Below, piece by piece: positions 52,705 to 61,436 of a stretch of DNA of 64,000 bases. How positions within the stretch are numbered: the stretch's first letter is position 1; each line of letters opens with the position of its first letter. The translations under genes and the position numbers were made by a program. The notes under the pieces are model-generated. The model made no database searches and was not told the DNA's origin. It saw only the letters and a list, made by a program, of their open reading frames with translations. This DNA is from Arthrobacter sp. E3 (GTDB taxonomy: Bacteria; Actinomycetota; Actinomycetes; Actinomycetales; Micrococcaceae). The stretch lies in the NCBI RefSeq assembly GCF_017353415.1, contig NZ_JAFMPX010000012.1, forward strand, positions 1 through 64,000. Direction: 5' to 3'.

Positions 52705-54483
52705 TCAAAGGCTGTTTTCGTTCTCTGCGCGCGTAACGGATACCCATTCGGCTATCGCCTCCATTATTGTTTCGGGGCGGGGTGCGACCGAGTAGACCTG
52801 CAACTCGAGGTATCCGGGGTCCAGGATATCTAGGCTCGGAAGGTCATTCTCCCGCAAGCGCACCACCAGATAGCCGGCGGCCAGCAGGTCACGACTTTTG
52901 GCCAGATCGACCATCTGTTTCGCCTCGGAGGAGTGCCAGTAGGAGCCGTCGTACTCGATGGCCACCTCCACACCCTGGGTTTCGACCAAGATGTCGACGG
53001 TCCACTGTTCCCGCAGAGTGAAGGCCCTGTCAATGAGCTTCGGGCCGGACCGGGCGGAACCAAACTGCTTTCGTGCGGCGTCAAAGTGTTCCAATTCGAC
53101 CTTCGACTTTCCTACCAGACGGCACTCGGGGCAATCAGACCCGGCATAGCGCGAGGCCAACGATGCTTGCCACTGGTGACGTGAATCCACGGCACACACC
53201 CAGTACGGCACGAATCCGGTCGTGTCCCCTGTCGGGCGTACCTGCCATGCCGTGGTCGGATTCTCCGGGCTCCACTCAGCGGCCATACCGGGATCGAACC
53301 AGGCCAGCGAGTCCAAGATCGTGTTACATTCCGGACACAGATACCGAGGCCGCTTATTGCGCTGGTGGACCTCCTCCTGCCATTCATGACCGCAGCACGC
53401 AGCTTGCCACCACACCAACCGCGTGGAGTCCGGTCCAACGTTATCCGGCGTCCATTTACCGTTCAGGGTCGGATGCCATTGACCAGCGATCTCGGGCAGT
53501 TCCTTGACGAGTCTCGGCCGGTTCCCGTTGGTACGTGTACGTGCGGAACGGCAACTGGGGCAACCTGATTTCAAGTAGCGGCTGGGAGCGACCCGTGGGT
53601 GGTGCCCCTCGGGGCATTTGAATCTTCTGGACCTGTGATCTCCCACCATGACCAGTTGCGGGTCGGCATCATCGTCCCATGCCTCGACGAGTTCCGGCTC
53701 CGACGCAACGGCGGTCACCTTTTCGACCACCCATCTGAGTGCATATTCCGCAGACTTTCGCGCATTGCATTCGGGGCACTTCAGCCATTGCGTGATGGAA
53801 CGGACGCTGGAGTTGAAATGGTGCCCGCAGTTCGGGCATACCCAAGCGCATACCCGGTTGGCCAGCACGGTCACGGTTTTCAGATCATGAGGATTATTCG
53901 CATCCGCATCCCACCACGCAAGCGCTGGGGAGGTCGAGTCAATAAACAGATTCTTTTTCTTTGTAGTATCTGCTGATTTCTTCGCCCGGGAGCCCGGATT
54001 GGATGAGCAGGTGCAACCCCATCCGATGTCGCCCATGCGATGGGCTTCTTGACGTCCGCACAAACGGCATCTGGTGATGATGGGGTACCCGCTGCGGGGT
54101 AGGACGAAGAACGGCTCGACGGGCTCATAGTTATTCTGCTCTAGGTGTTCAGCCTGCACCTGGATGTCCACTGTCCTGCTCGTTCCGGACATGAGGGCGG
54201 CGTGCATGGACCAGTCAATCCAGAAACATCTCCGGCACGCCGGCTCGTCATTCCGTGTCCGGAGATCCAAAAGGTAGTTCAGCAGGTAGTGGCATTCAGC
54301 TTTGCACAACTGGCACCGAGTCAGCCAGCGGGCGTTCCTTCCCGGGAACGGTTCTGCCGCGTCTAAGCCCATCTTCCGCAGGATAGCTTCCAGACACTGG
54401 GTGCACCAAGCTGGTTTTGTGCGGGTATTGAAGGACGCCCGGTTTGTGCAGCCGTCCGTAGTACATTCCTGCCATTTTTCCAC
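52705..54483 (-). CDS. Multi-zinc-ribbon protein with C-terminal Vsr-like nuclease domain
   Basis: A 592-residue protein with no named family member known to me. The N-terminus has paired-cysteine fingers (CTTDGC with CTQC; CQLC with CRRC; CRLC with CTC). Four repeats of about 60 to 70 residues follow, each with a W-D/E/P start and a CPxC end (CPNC/CPEC, CPEG/CPSC, CCGH/CPEC, and a fourth ending CPEC), like the DUF4379 zinc-ribbon repeat. The last 130 residues resemble a Vsr/DUF559-type PD-(D/E)XK nuclease: WTVDILVETQGVEVAIEYDG then YWH and LLAAGYLVVRLREND. The start is GTG 54483 or TTG 54516. A DNA-targeting nuclease, possibly for defence, is inferred. Confidence 0.7.
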   Translation of the reverse strand: MEKWQECTTDGCTNRASFNTRTKPAWCTQCLEAILRKMGLDAAEPFPGRNARWLTRCQLCKAECHYLLNYLLDLRTRNDEPACRRCFWIDWSMHAALMSGTSRTVDIQVQAEHLEQNNYEPVEPFFVLPRSGYPIITRCRLCGRQEAHRMGDIGWGCTCSSNPGSRAKKSADTTKKKNLFIDSTSPALAWWDADANNPHDLKTVTVLANRVCAWVCPNCGHHFNSSVRSITQWLKCPECNARKSAEYALRWVVEKVTAVASEPELVEAWDDDADPQLVMVGDHRSRRFKCPEGHHPRVAPSRYLKSGCPSCRSARTRTNGNRPRLVKELPEIAGQWHPTLNGKWTPDNVGPDSTRLVWWQAACCGHEWQEEVHQRNKRPRYLCPECNTILDSLAWFDPGMAAEWSPENPTTAWQVRPTGDTTGFVPYWVCAVDSRHQWQASLASRYAGSDCPECRLVGKSKVELEHFDAARKQFGSARSGPKLIDRAFTLREQWTVDILVETQGVEVAIEYDGSYWHSSEAKQMVDLAKSRDLLAAGYLVVRLRENDLPSLDILDPGYLELQVYSVAPRPETIMEAIAEWVSVTRAENENSL

Positions 54484-54631
54484 GTAAACCCACTCTCCGC
54501 CGCCCAGGATGACCAAAGCCTTGAATATGGGCGCTGTGTTGGTTCTAGCAACTAGTGCCTACTTACTCATGTAACCGATAGGTACAGCCACAGACGTTGT
54601 TTGTCCTGGCTGAAACTCTGACGCTATCAGA

Positions 54632-54649
54632 AATTCACCGTGGTGAATT
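54632..54649. promoter_or_regulatory. 18-bp palindrome upstream of the zinc-ribbon nuclease gene
   Basis: AATTCACC and GGTGAATT flank a 2-base centre. It lies about 150 bases upstream of the start of the minus-strand nuclease gene, in an otherwise unremarkable spacer (54484-54763). It looks like a dimer binding site, but no regulator gene is adjacent. Confidence 0.5.
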
Positions 54650-54763
54650 CAGGACTTTTGCCGGGGTGGGCAACTTGACTGGCTCGGTGATTCTTAGTGA
54701 ATTTGTCGATTGGGAGAGATTGTTGCCCCCATCGTCATGGAACCTGCCACTGCACCCTTAACG

Positions 54764-54800
54764 AAGCAAAGCCCCCGGTCAACTGCCGGGGGCTTTGCTT
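54764..54800 (-). terminator. Terminator hairpin after the DUF4352-like gene
   Basis: Perfect 15-base arms (54764-54778, 54786-54800) with a 7-base loop lie 20 bases past the stop of the membrane protein gene. The stem carries a GCCCCCGG/CCGGGGGC core and a T-rich 3' flank (CTTTGCTTCGTT) on the minus strand. Confidence 0.75.
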
Positions 54801-54819
54801 GGTGGTCATCCTACGAAAG

Positions 54820-55734
54820 TTACTTAACAGCGACGAATACCTTGTCGGCGAGCATGCCTGGCCTGACAGCGAGGACGCCTTGGCCAGCTGTGGATGTCGG
54901 TACTGCAAACACCGTGTTGCCTGTTGCGGTGCCATCTTTGTAGAGCGTACTCGTGGTATCGATGGGGTTCGGCGCGGTGGCGATATTATCGAATCCATTT
55001 ACAGTGGTGCCGCTTGCAGTGACGTACTCGATAGACACGAAGGCAGGCATTTGCCCCTCAGCGTCATCACCAAGGTATGTAGCCGAGTAGTCCACCAGGA
55101 TGTACTCTGACCCCTCAGCCGGGGGGTCATTGAATTCGTTGGCCCCGAGAACAGCATCTGTAGCGGCGAAGGTGACCGAGTTGATCACGACGCGCCAGTC
55201 ATCTGACTCGATGACTGATCCGATCGGGGATGGGTTCTCGCGGGTTCTGCCGTTGACGTCAGGCTTTTTCTCCACTGCTGCATCATTGGCAGCTGCGCCG
55301 TTGGACGGTTCAGCGACCGTCGTATCACCGCTGCTGAAAGCATTGTCGAACGAAGTCGCGACAACTGCAAAGAAAACGCTAACGCCGACGATCGTTCCGA
55401 TGATCGAGGCGATCAGGGCTGTGATGCCCATCCACTTGGCCTTGTCCTTAAGGAAAAGGGAAACAAGTGCCAAGACGAATGCGATCGGCAGCAAGATCCA
55501 TCCAACAATTAATGCACCAGGTATACAGGCGAAGATGAACCCGAGGACCGCTGTGATGAGGGCAATTAGTCCGAGTATGTTGAACGGTTTTTTCGCCCTA
55601 ATTGGCGGAGCCGTCGGCGGGGGCGTGAGTGTCTGGGTGGGAGAACCAAGCCCTTGCTGCGCGATAGGTGATTGTTCTGATTGATGGGGCGAGGTCTGCT
55701 GTGAGCCTGCCCCCGGAAGCTCTGGTGTCGTCAT
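54820..55734 (-). CDS. Membrane-anchored protein with C-terminal DUF4352-like domain
   Basis: A 304-residue protein. A proline-, serine- and glutamine-rich N-terminus of about 50 residues is followed by three to four hydrophobic segments (FNILGLIALITAVLGFIFAC, VGWILLPIAFVLALVSLFL, and ITALIASIIGTIVGVSVFFA). The C-terminal 130 residues look like an extracellular immunoglobulin-like DUF4352 domain: DWRVVINSVTFAATDA, GSEYILVDYSATYLG and NTVFAVPTSTAGQGVLAV. Proteins of this layout are common in actinobacteria. Function unknown. It sits beside the zinc-ribbon nuclease gene with its own terminator between them. Confidence 0.78.
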   Translation of the reverse strand: MTTPELPGAGSQQTSPHQSEQSPIAQQGLGSPTQTLTPPPTAPPIRAKKPFNILGLIALITAVLGFIFACIPGALIVGWILLPIAFVLALVSLFLKDKAKWMGITALIASIIGTIVGVSVFFAVVATSFDNAFSSGDTTVAEPSNGAAANDAAVEKKPDVNGRTRENPSPIGSVIESDDWRVVINSVTFAATDAVLGANEFNDPPAEGSEYILVDYSATYLGDDAEGQMPAFVSIEYVTASGTTVNGFDNIATAPNPIDTTSTLYKDGTATGNTVFAVPTSTAGQGVLAVRPGMLADKVFVAVK

Positions 55735-56114
55735 GCTACAACTATGTCAGTGGTAGGAGGCTTCCCATATTTCGCGACAAGACGTTACGGGTGGGGAGGA
55801 CGCTAGCGATGGGAACGTCGACCGTGCTCTGTAGGGTTTCCGTCAGGTGCGCCCCCCCGAACTTACGCTGGGTATTCCCTCGCGACCGTGAGAGTGAAGT
55901 TCACTTCGCCATCTGTCGACACACGTGACCGTAGATTCTGATCGTTAACCTGACAATTTCAATCGCGGACGTACCGGGCGCATTCAACGGCTGCACGATA
56001 TTCTGATCTGCAGTCCGGAATGGGCTACACGGCCGTAGGAATCTTAATGCGTCATGTCAGATCATCTTTGTAGATCGCTCGAAACACCTCCGCCAGCGAC
56101 CTCAACCGGCCCGT
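55735..56114. other. Intergenic 380 bp
   Basis: No gene seen. It holds the promoter side of the DUF4352-like gene and the 3' side of the IclR gene. I could not find a clear terminator, repeat or RNA gene here. Confidence 0.4.
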
Positions 56115-56864
56115 CTACTGCAGTTGCGCTTCGATGGCCCGTGCGCTGGAGGCCAATCGAGCACCGATGGTGGCCGGCTGGCTTTCGGCGCCTAGAAAGA
56201 CCACGCAGATCGAAGCGGGCATGCCGCCGGGGATATGGATGGGCGCGGCGATCGCCGAGACCCCTGGGAGGACTTCATCATGGCTCGTGGCATACCCGGC
56301 CGTGCGGGCGGCGCGCGCTTCCGGCCGGTACGGAAGCCCGGGCGCAAGGCGCGCCCACGCATCCTCGCTGATGGCGGACTGAATGGCGATGCCCGGCGCA
56401 CCTGAGCTGAAGGAATGACGGGTGCCGGGGCGCTGCGCCAACGTGGCGCCGGAGCGTCGGGGCTCCACTGTCAGCAGCGTGACGGAATCGCGATGATCCC
56501 ACACTGCGATGAACGCCGTCATGGACAGTTCATTGGCCAGTTCCGTCAGCTCCGGAAGGGCGGCGGTTTGCAGGTCACGGGAAACGCCGCGAGCCAGAGC
56601 TGCCAGTCCGGGGCCGGCCTGGACGCGGCCGGCGTCGTCCCGTGTGAGCAGTGCGTGATCCTCAAGCGTGCGCAGGATGCGGTAGGCGACGGAGCGGTGC
56701 ACGCCCAGCGCCGCGGACAGCTCGGCGATGGTCATCGGTGCGGGGGCCGCGGCCAGGATTTCCAAGGCACGGATACCGCGGGACAGGGTTTGTGAATGGG
56801 CAGGTGACTTCTCCGTGGAACCCTCAACTGCGTCTGTGCTCACGTCATCATCCTCTTCAGTCAC
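56115..56864 (-). CDS. IclR family transcriptional regulator
   Basis: A 249-residue regulator. After an acidic N-terminus the helix-turn-helix is LSRGIRALEILAAAPAPMTI and LSAALGVHRSVAYRILRTLE. The C-terminal effector domain contains ELANELSMTAFIAVWDHRDS, TRHSFSSGAPGIAIQ and GVSAIAAPIHIPGGMPASIC. IclR regulators often control catabolic or transport genes. The MHS transporter upstream on the same strand is a possible target, but a hairpin separates them. The start is a GTG at 56864. Confidence 0.85.
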   Translation of the reverse strand: MTEEDDDVSTDAVEGSTEKSPAHSQTLSRGIRALEILAAAPAPMTIAELSAALGVHRSVAYRILRTLEDHALLTRDDAGRVQAGPGLAALARGVSRDLQTAALPELTELANELSMTAFIAVWDHRDSVTLLTVEPRRSGATLAQRPGTRHSFSSGAPGIAIQSAISEDAWARLAPGLPYRPEARAARTAGYATSHDEVLPGVSAIAAPIHIPGGMPASICVVFLGAESQPATIGARLASSARAIEAQLQ

Positions 56865-56942
56865 CGCCGAAAAAACCGTTCCTTATTTGGGACGGAAGTT
56901 CAATTATAGAACTCTCACAGGCTTCTTGAATCAACGAAACGG

Positions 56943-56981
56943 ACGACGGCGGCACCCGCCCAAGGTGGGTACCGCCGTCGT
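56943..56981 (-). terminator. Terminator hairpin after the MHS transporter gene
   Basis: Eighteen-base arms (56943-56960, 56964-56981) with one mismatch and a 3-base loop, about 40 bases after the transporter stop. There is no long T-run on the minus strand. Confidence 0.65.
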
Positions 56982-57019
56982 TCGCGATTCAGTGGAGAGT
57001 GTCTCGCTCTCGAAGCGAG

Positions 57020-58411
57020 TCAGGACTCCGTGGTGGTTGAGCTCAGAACGGGCTCGCGCTTGTCGAAGATGGTGGCGCCAACCTCCTGCTCCGCCTGGTT
57101 CGTGATGCTGAGGCTGATCCCAGGGCGGTCCTTGAGCATGATCACCGCTGCCATTCCGAGCAGTGTCATGACCAGCAAGTAGGCGGAGATGGCCAGGCTG
57201 GTGCCGGTGGCTTGCAGGAGCGCTTGGGCGATCATCGGGGCAAAGGCGCCACCAATAATGGCGCCGATGGCGTAGGAGATTGAAACGCCGGAGAAGCGCA
57301 CGGATGCCGGGAAGATCTCGCTGTACCACGCTGCTTGCGGTCCGTAGGTCAGGCCAAGGCCGAACGTGAACAGGAACAGAGCCAGGAACAGTGCCCAGAG
57401 TTCACCGGTGTTGATGAGCAGGAACAGTGGGAAGACGGTCAGTGCCTGGGCTGTGAAGCCGATCAGGTACGTGTTTTTGCGCCCAATCTTGTCGGCCATG
57501 CCGCCGGCCAGTGCCGTGAAGATGAGCCACGTAGCCGCCGCGAACGTCATGGCAAGCAGTACTGGAGTCTTCTCCAGCCCCACGTTGCCGTCCGGGTTGG
57601 TGGCGTAGCTGGGGATGAAGCCGCCTGTGGCCATGTAGCCGGAGGCGTTGTTGCCGGCGAAGATCAGCGCTGCCAGGACCACTAGGAGCCAGTGCTTGCG
57701 GAAGAGTTCGATGATGGGGACCTTGGGCTGCTGCTTCTTTTCAGCGATCTCTAGGAACACTGGGCTTTCTTCCACTGCGCGGCGGACGAAGTAGCCCACA
57801 CCGATCAGCACCACGCTGAGGAGGAACGGTACACGCCAGCCCCACTCCATGAACGCGTCGCCTGGGGCAATCACACCGGTCATCAAGGCCATGACGCCGG
57901 ATGCCATCAGCAAGCCCAGCGGTACGCCGAGCTGCGGGAAGGAACCTGCACGCCCGCGCTTGTTGTCAGGGGCGTGCTCGACGGCCATCAAAACAGCGCC
58001 TCCCCATTCACCGCCTGCGGAGACACCCTGCAGGATGCGCAGGAGCAGCAGCAGGATGGGAGCCAGCACGCCCGCCGTCGCGTAGGTGGGCAGCAGGCCA
58101 ATCAGGGTGGTGCAACCGCCCATCAGGAGCAGGGTCAACACGAGCATGGCCCGGCGGCCAATCCTGTCGCCATAGTGGCCTGCCAGGAAGGCGCCGAGTG
58201 GGCGGAACAGGAAGCTGATGCCTACGGAGGCGAAGGAGAGCAGCAGTCCGATCTGGGGTCCGGCTGGCTCGAAGAATAGGTGTGCAAACACCAAGCCGGC
58301 GGCCGTGGCGTAGATAAAGTAGTCGTACCACTCGACGGTGGTGCCGATGAGGGTAGCCATAGCCACGCGACGCTGCGTGCGTCGTGTGTCAACGACGGAA
58401 GGGATGCTCAT
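57020..58411 (-). CDS. MFS transporter, metabolite:H+ symporter (MHS) family
   Basis: A 463-residue transporter with 12 predicted membrane segments. The MHS-type N-terminus is MATLIGTTVEWYDYFIYATA; the first cytoplasmic loop has GHYGDRIGRRAMLV and the second half repeats GGMADKIGRKNTYLIGF. RILQGVSAGGEWGGAVLMAV is a further family mark. MHS carriers take up carboxylic or aromatic acids, shikimate, citrate or osmolytes with protons. I start at MSIPSVVD (58411). It is divergent from a LysR regulator, which may control it. Confidence 0.88.
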   Translation of the reverse strand: MSIPSVVDTRRTQRRVAMATLIGTTVEWYDYFIYATAAGLVFAHLFFEPAGPQIGLLLSFASVGISFLFRPLGAFLAGHYGDRIGRRAMLVLTLLLMGGCTTLIGLLPTYATAGVLAPILLLLLRILQGVSAGGEWGGAVLMAVEHAPDNKRGRAGSFPQLGVPLGLLMASGVMALMTGVIAPGDAFMEWGWRVPFLLSVVLIGVGYFVRRAVEESPVFLEIAEKKQQPKVPIIELFRKHWLLVVLAALIFAGNNASGYMATGGFIPSYATNPDGNVGLEKTPVLLAMTFAAATWLIFTALAGGMADKIGRKNTYLIGFTAQALTVFPLFLLINTGELWALFLALFLFTFGLGLTYGPQAAWYSEIFPASVRFSGVSISYAIGAIIGGAFAPMIAQALLQATGTSLAISAYLLVMTLLGMAAVIMLKDRPGISLSITNQAEQEVGATIFDKREPVLSSTTTES

Positions 58412-58564
58412 GGGTTCGTGTCCTTGACTTTGCTCCGGGGGAACTGTTCGACCCTGGCTGACGCAGTGTTGCGGCAACGTGGCGGAATCAGTCTGGATGT
58501 AACCAGTGTCACACTTTGCGAACAATGAGTAAACTTATAAAAATAGCAAAACATATTCGGTTTT

Positions 58565-59515
58565 ATGAAAGAAGCTGCTTTGGTCAAGTTCACTTTTCGT
58601 CAGCTGGAGCTGTTTGTGGCCCTCGCGGACTTCCCCACGCTGAGCGACGCCGCCTTGTCCTTACACTTCTCAGAATCGGCACTTTCCCAGGCCATTACAC
58701 GGTTGGAAAGCTCCGTGGGGGAGCAATTGTGCATCCGCCGCAAGTCCCGTGGCCTGCAATTGACTCCCGCAGGAGAGCACTTTGCGGTGCGGGCAAGAGG
58801 GCTGCTGAAGGATGCCGAAGACCTGTTGTCGGAGATGAGCGGAGCAACGGGGGATTTGAAGGGACCGGTGAAATTGGGCTGCTTTGCCAGTTTTGCCGCC
58901 AGCGTGCTGCCAGCCATCTTGGATGGTTTTCCCAAGCGGTATCCAGGCGTTCAGGTGGAGGTAGTGGTGGGGACGCACGACGAGTTGCTGCCGGCGCTGG
59001 AGAGCGGCCGGCTTGACCTGGCCATCGTCTACGACATGGAGCTGCCACCTGGTTTTCAACGTCGGATCATCTATGAGACGGAGCTGCAGGCGGTGCTGCC
59101 TGTGGACCATCCGCTGGCACAGCAGGAATCCGTGGACTTGGCCGAACTAGTCACGGAACCTCTGATCATGTACGACTCCAGCCCGAGTACCGCAAATACT
59201 CACCGGGCTTTCGCGGAGCGAGGGCTGCGGCCTACCATTGTGGCGCACATGCCACAGGTCATCCTGGTCCAGGCCCTGGTGGCTCGTGGTCTGGGATATT
59301 CACTGCTGATGTCTAGACCGAACTGCGCCCCGGTCAGCTTGGAAGGGTTTCCCCTGGCAATTCGCCCCCTGTCACCGCCGAGCAGTCAGACCAGCATGGC
59401 GGGCATTTGGCCCGAGCACTTCAGACTCAGCCCCAGGGCGCGTGCGTTGCTCAACTTCGCCGTTGAAACGTTCGGGGCAGCAGAACATGTGGCAACTCAG
59501 CCCCTACCCGGCTGA
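58565..59515 (+). CDS. LysR family transcriptional regulator
   Basis: A 316-residue LysR protein. The helix-turn-helix is FTFRQLELFVALADFPTLSD and ALHFSESALSQAITRLESSV-like residues near 15-55 (actual text LSLHFSESALSQAITRLESS). The effector domain has VKLGCFASFAASVLPAILDG, LDLAIVYDMELPPGF and a C-terminal ALVARGLGYSLLMSRP. It is divergent from the MHS transporter across a 153-bp AT-rich spacer. That spacer contains ATAAAA and TTTTAT half-sites (58537-58542, 58561-58566) overlapping the start codon, a plausible autoregulation site. Confidence 0.88.
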   Translation: MKEAALVKFTFRQLELFVALADFPTLSDAALSLHFSESALSQAITRLESSVGEQLCIRRKSRGLQLTPAGEHFAVRARGLLKDAEDLLSEMSGATGDLKGPVKLGCFASFAASVLPAILDGFPKRYPGVQVEVVVGTHDELLPALESGRLDLAIVYDMELPPGFQRRIIYETELQAVLPVDHPLAQQESVDLAELVTEPLIMYDSSPSTANTHRAFAERGLRPTIVAHMPQVILVQALVARGLGYSLLMSRPNCAPVSLEGFPLAIRPLSPPSSQTSMAGIWPEHFRLSPRARALLNFAVETFGAAEHVATQPLPG

Positions 59516-59555
59516 CGGTGCTACGCTCCAAACAGCATTTCGTTGGGAGGCCACT

Positions 59556-60047
59556 GTGGCCAGATTGAGGCTCACTGACTGGTGGGACAAGCTTTTCGTC
59601 GTCGGGATCATTTTCAAGGGTCTTGATGGTGTCCTGGAGCTGATTGGCGGCGCGCTCCTGCTGTTCGTTCCGCCGGACAGGCTCAAGCAGCTGGCTATTT
59701 TGGTGACCCAGCCGGAGCTGACCGAGGACCCGGATGACTTCATCGCCAACCACATCCTCCAAGGTGCCGCCGGGCTGACCGACCATGTGGTGTTTTTCGC
59801 GGCGCTGTACCTGCTGGCCCACGGTGTGGTGAAAGTGGTGTTGGTGGTGGCGCTCCTGCTGGATAAATTATGGGCCTACCCGTGGATGATCGCCCTTCTT
59901 GTCATCTTCATCCTGTACCAGTTCTACCAATTGACGCAGACGCCATCGCTGGGGCTGGCCGCCCTGACCGTGTTCGATATCCTGATAGTGGTGCTCACCT
60001 GGCATGAATACGGGCGGCAGCGCCACCGGAGGATAGAGACACCATGA
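59556..60047 (+). CDS. DUF2127 family membrane protein
   Basis: A 163-residue protein with four hydrophobic segments: VVGIIFKGLDGVLELIGGAL, then VVFFAALYLLAHGVVKVVLV, WMIALLVIFILYQFY and AALTVFDILIVVLTW. The GLDGVLELIGG start and the LLAHGVVKV block are typical of DUF2127. The start is GTG 59556, 5 bases after GGGAGG; the longer upstream frame overlaps the LysR gene. It overlaps the ketopantoate reductase gene by 4 bases. Function unknown. Confidence 0.82.
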   Translation: MARLRLTDWWDKLFVVGIIFKGLDGVLELIGGALLLFVPPDRLKQLAILVTQPELTEDPDDFIANHILQGAAGLTDHVVFFAALYLLAHGVVKVVLVVALLLDKLWAYPWMIALLVIFILYQFYQLTQTPSLGLAALTVFDILIVVLTWHEYGRQRHRRIETP

Positions 60048-60985
60048 GGATTCTGATCGTAGGTGCCGGGGCAACCGGCGCATATTTTGGCACCCGTTTG
60101 GCTGCGGCCAGGCGGGACGTTACATTCCTGGTCCATGAGAAACGGGCCCAGTTCCTGGCCCAACGCGGGCTGCGCATTACAGGTACCGACCCTGAGCTGC
60201 GGATCGAGCCGAAACTTCTCACGGCAGGGCAGCTGCAGGAGACGTTCGACGTCGTTGTTCTCACCGTCAAGGCTTCCGCGCTGGCCGCGGCCATTGTGGA
60301 CCTTGCCCCTGCTGTGGGGCCGGACACCGTCATCATCCCGTTCCTGAACGGCCTGGGCCACATGGATGCGCTGGGCGCCGCGTTTGGGGCTGAAAAGGTG
60401 CTTGGCTCTGTGGTCCACCTCGTGGGCACCATCAACGCGGAGGGCGATATTCAAGTGCGGGACCCGATTTCACGCTGGACCATCGGCGAACAAAACGGTG
60501 GTGAGATGGGTGAACTTTCACCTCGCGTGCAGGCGCTGCTGGCAGAAATTACGGTGCCCGGCATCACTGCTGTTGCTGTGGCAAACGGGATTGCCATCAT
60601 GTGGGAAAAATGGGTGTTCATTGTGACAGCAGCAACTGCGACGTGCCTGATGCGCGGCCCCGTGGGAGACATTGTGCAGTGCCCCGGCGGCAGCGACTTT
60701 GTCGGGGCGGTGCTGGCGGAGGCTTCCGCAATGTCCGCGGCGGCGGGGTTTCCGGTTTCAGCGGCGGAGCTCGCTGGTTCGCTGAGCTTCCTGACAGCGC
60801 CCGGATCCCTGTTTACATCCTCGCTATATCGCGATGTTACAGCCGGGCTGCCACACGAAGGCGAGCACATCGTTGGCGATTTTGTGCGCCGCGCGCAAGA
60901 GCTGGGCGTGGACACCCCGCTGCTCAACCTGGCGCTGTTGCAGCTGCGCGTCCACGACGCCGGAATGGCCCGTCGCTCTCTCTAG
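60044..60985 (+). CDS. 2-dehydropantoate 2-reductase (ketopantoate reductase) family protein
   Basis: A 313-residue NADPH-dependent reductase. The nucleotide motif GAGATGAYFG opens the protein; VVLTVKASALAAAIVDLAP and VIIPFLNGLGHMDAL follow. The catalytic lysine is in IAIMWEKWVFIVTAATATCL, and the C-terminal domain has the LTAPGSLFTSSLYRDVTAG block with its conserved Ser and Arg-Asp. PanE makes pantoate for coenzyme A, but several PanE-like paralogues act on other keto acids. It is coupled to the DUF2127 gene by an ATGA overlap. Confidence 0.85.
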   Translation: MRILIVGAGATGAYFGTRLAAARRDVTFLVHEKRAQFLAQRGLRITGTDPELRIEPKLLTAGQLQETFDVVVLTVKASALAAAIVDLAPAVGPDTVIIPFLNGLGHMDALGAAFGAEKVLGSVVHLVGTINAEGDIQVRDPISRWTIGEQNGGEMGELSPRVQALLAEITVPGITAVAVANGIAIMWEKWVFIVTAATATCLMRGPVGDIVQCPGGSDFVGAVLAEASAMSAAAGFPVSAAELAGSLSFLTAPGSLFTSSLYRDVTAGLPHEGEHIVGDFVRRAQELGVDTPLLNLALLQLRVHDAGMARRSL

Positions 60986-61005
60986 CTGCAGAGCAAGCGC
61001 CTCGA

Positions 61006-61341
61006 TCAGCGATCGGCGGTGTCACGATTGAGCGTCTTGATGCCCACTGAATCGACGTAAAATCTGACCTCACCGGTCGACGCGTCCACGGATGCTTGGA
61101 CCGGTACCCGGTGCTTTGCGTTGATGCGCTTCCCCGCTAAGATTTCAACCGGAAACACCCCATTGGCGAAGACACTCAGCCCGTCGATCTGCTTTTTTCC
61201 ATGGAAGTATCCTTGCATTCGGTTTCTTGGGAAACGATCACGACATGCACCATTGAGGGTTCCCGCTAGATCGCCCAGCATTAGTTCATTCTCCACGCCG
61301 CTTTCAGTACAGCCCAGACAACGTTCCAGGGCATTTCCCAC
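61006..61341 (-). CDS. Hypothetical protein
   Basis: A 111-residue frame with GTG start at 61341. The C-terminal half (RINAKHRVPVQASVDASTGE followed by VRFYVDSVGIKTL) has the codon use of a real gene. The N-terminal half (ALERCLGCTESGVENELMLG, with a CxxC) is less convincing. I do not recognise a family. The 95 bases upstream to the next gene hold nothing else. It could be the 3' part of a longer damaged gene. Confidence 0.42.
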   Translation of the reverse strand: MGNALERCLGCTESGVENELMLGDLAGTLNGACRDRFPRNRMQGYFHGKKQIDGLSVFANGVFPVEILAGKRINAKHRVPVQASVDASTGEVRFYVDSVGIKTLNRDTADR

Positions 61342-61436
61342 TTCGACCAGACCCGGAAGTCAGGGTGGATCACTGACCAGTCCGAAGTGTTCAAGCCGGT
61401 GGCTATGGTTCCACTTGAATGCGGGTAGGGATTGGC

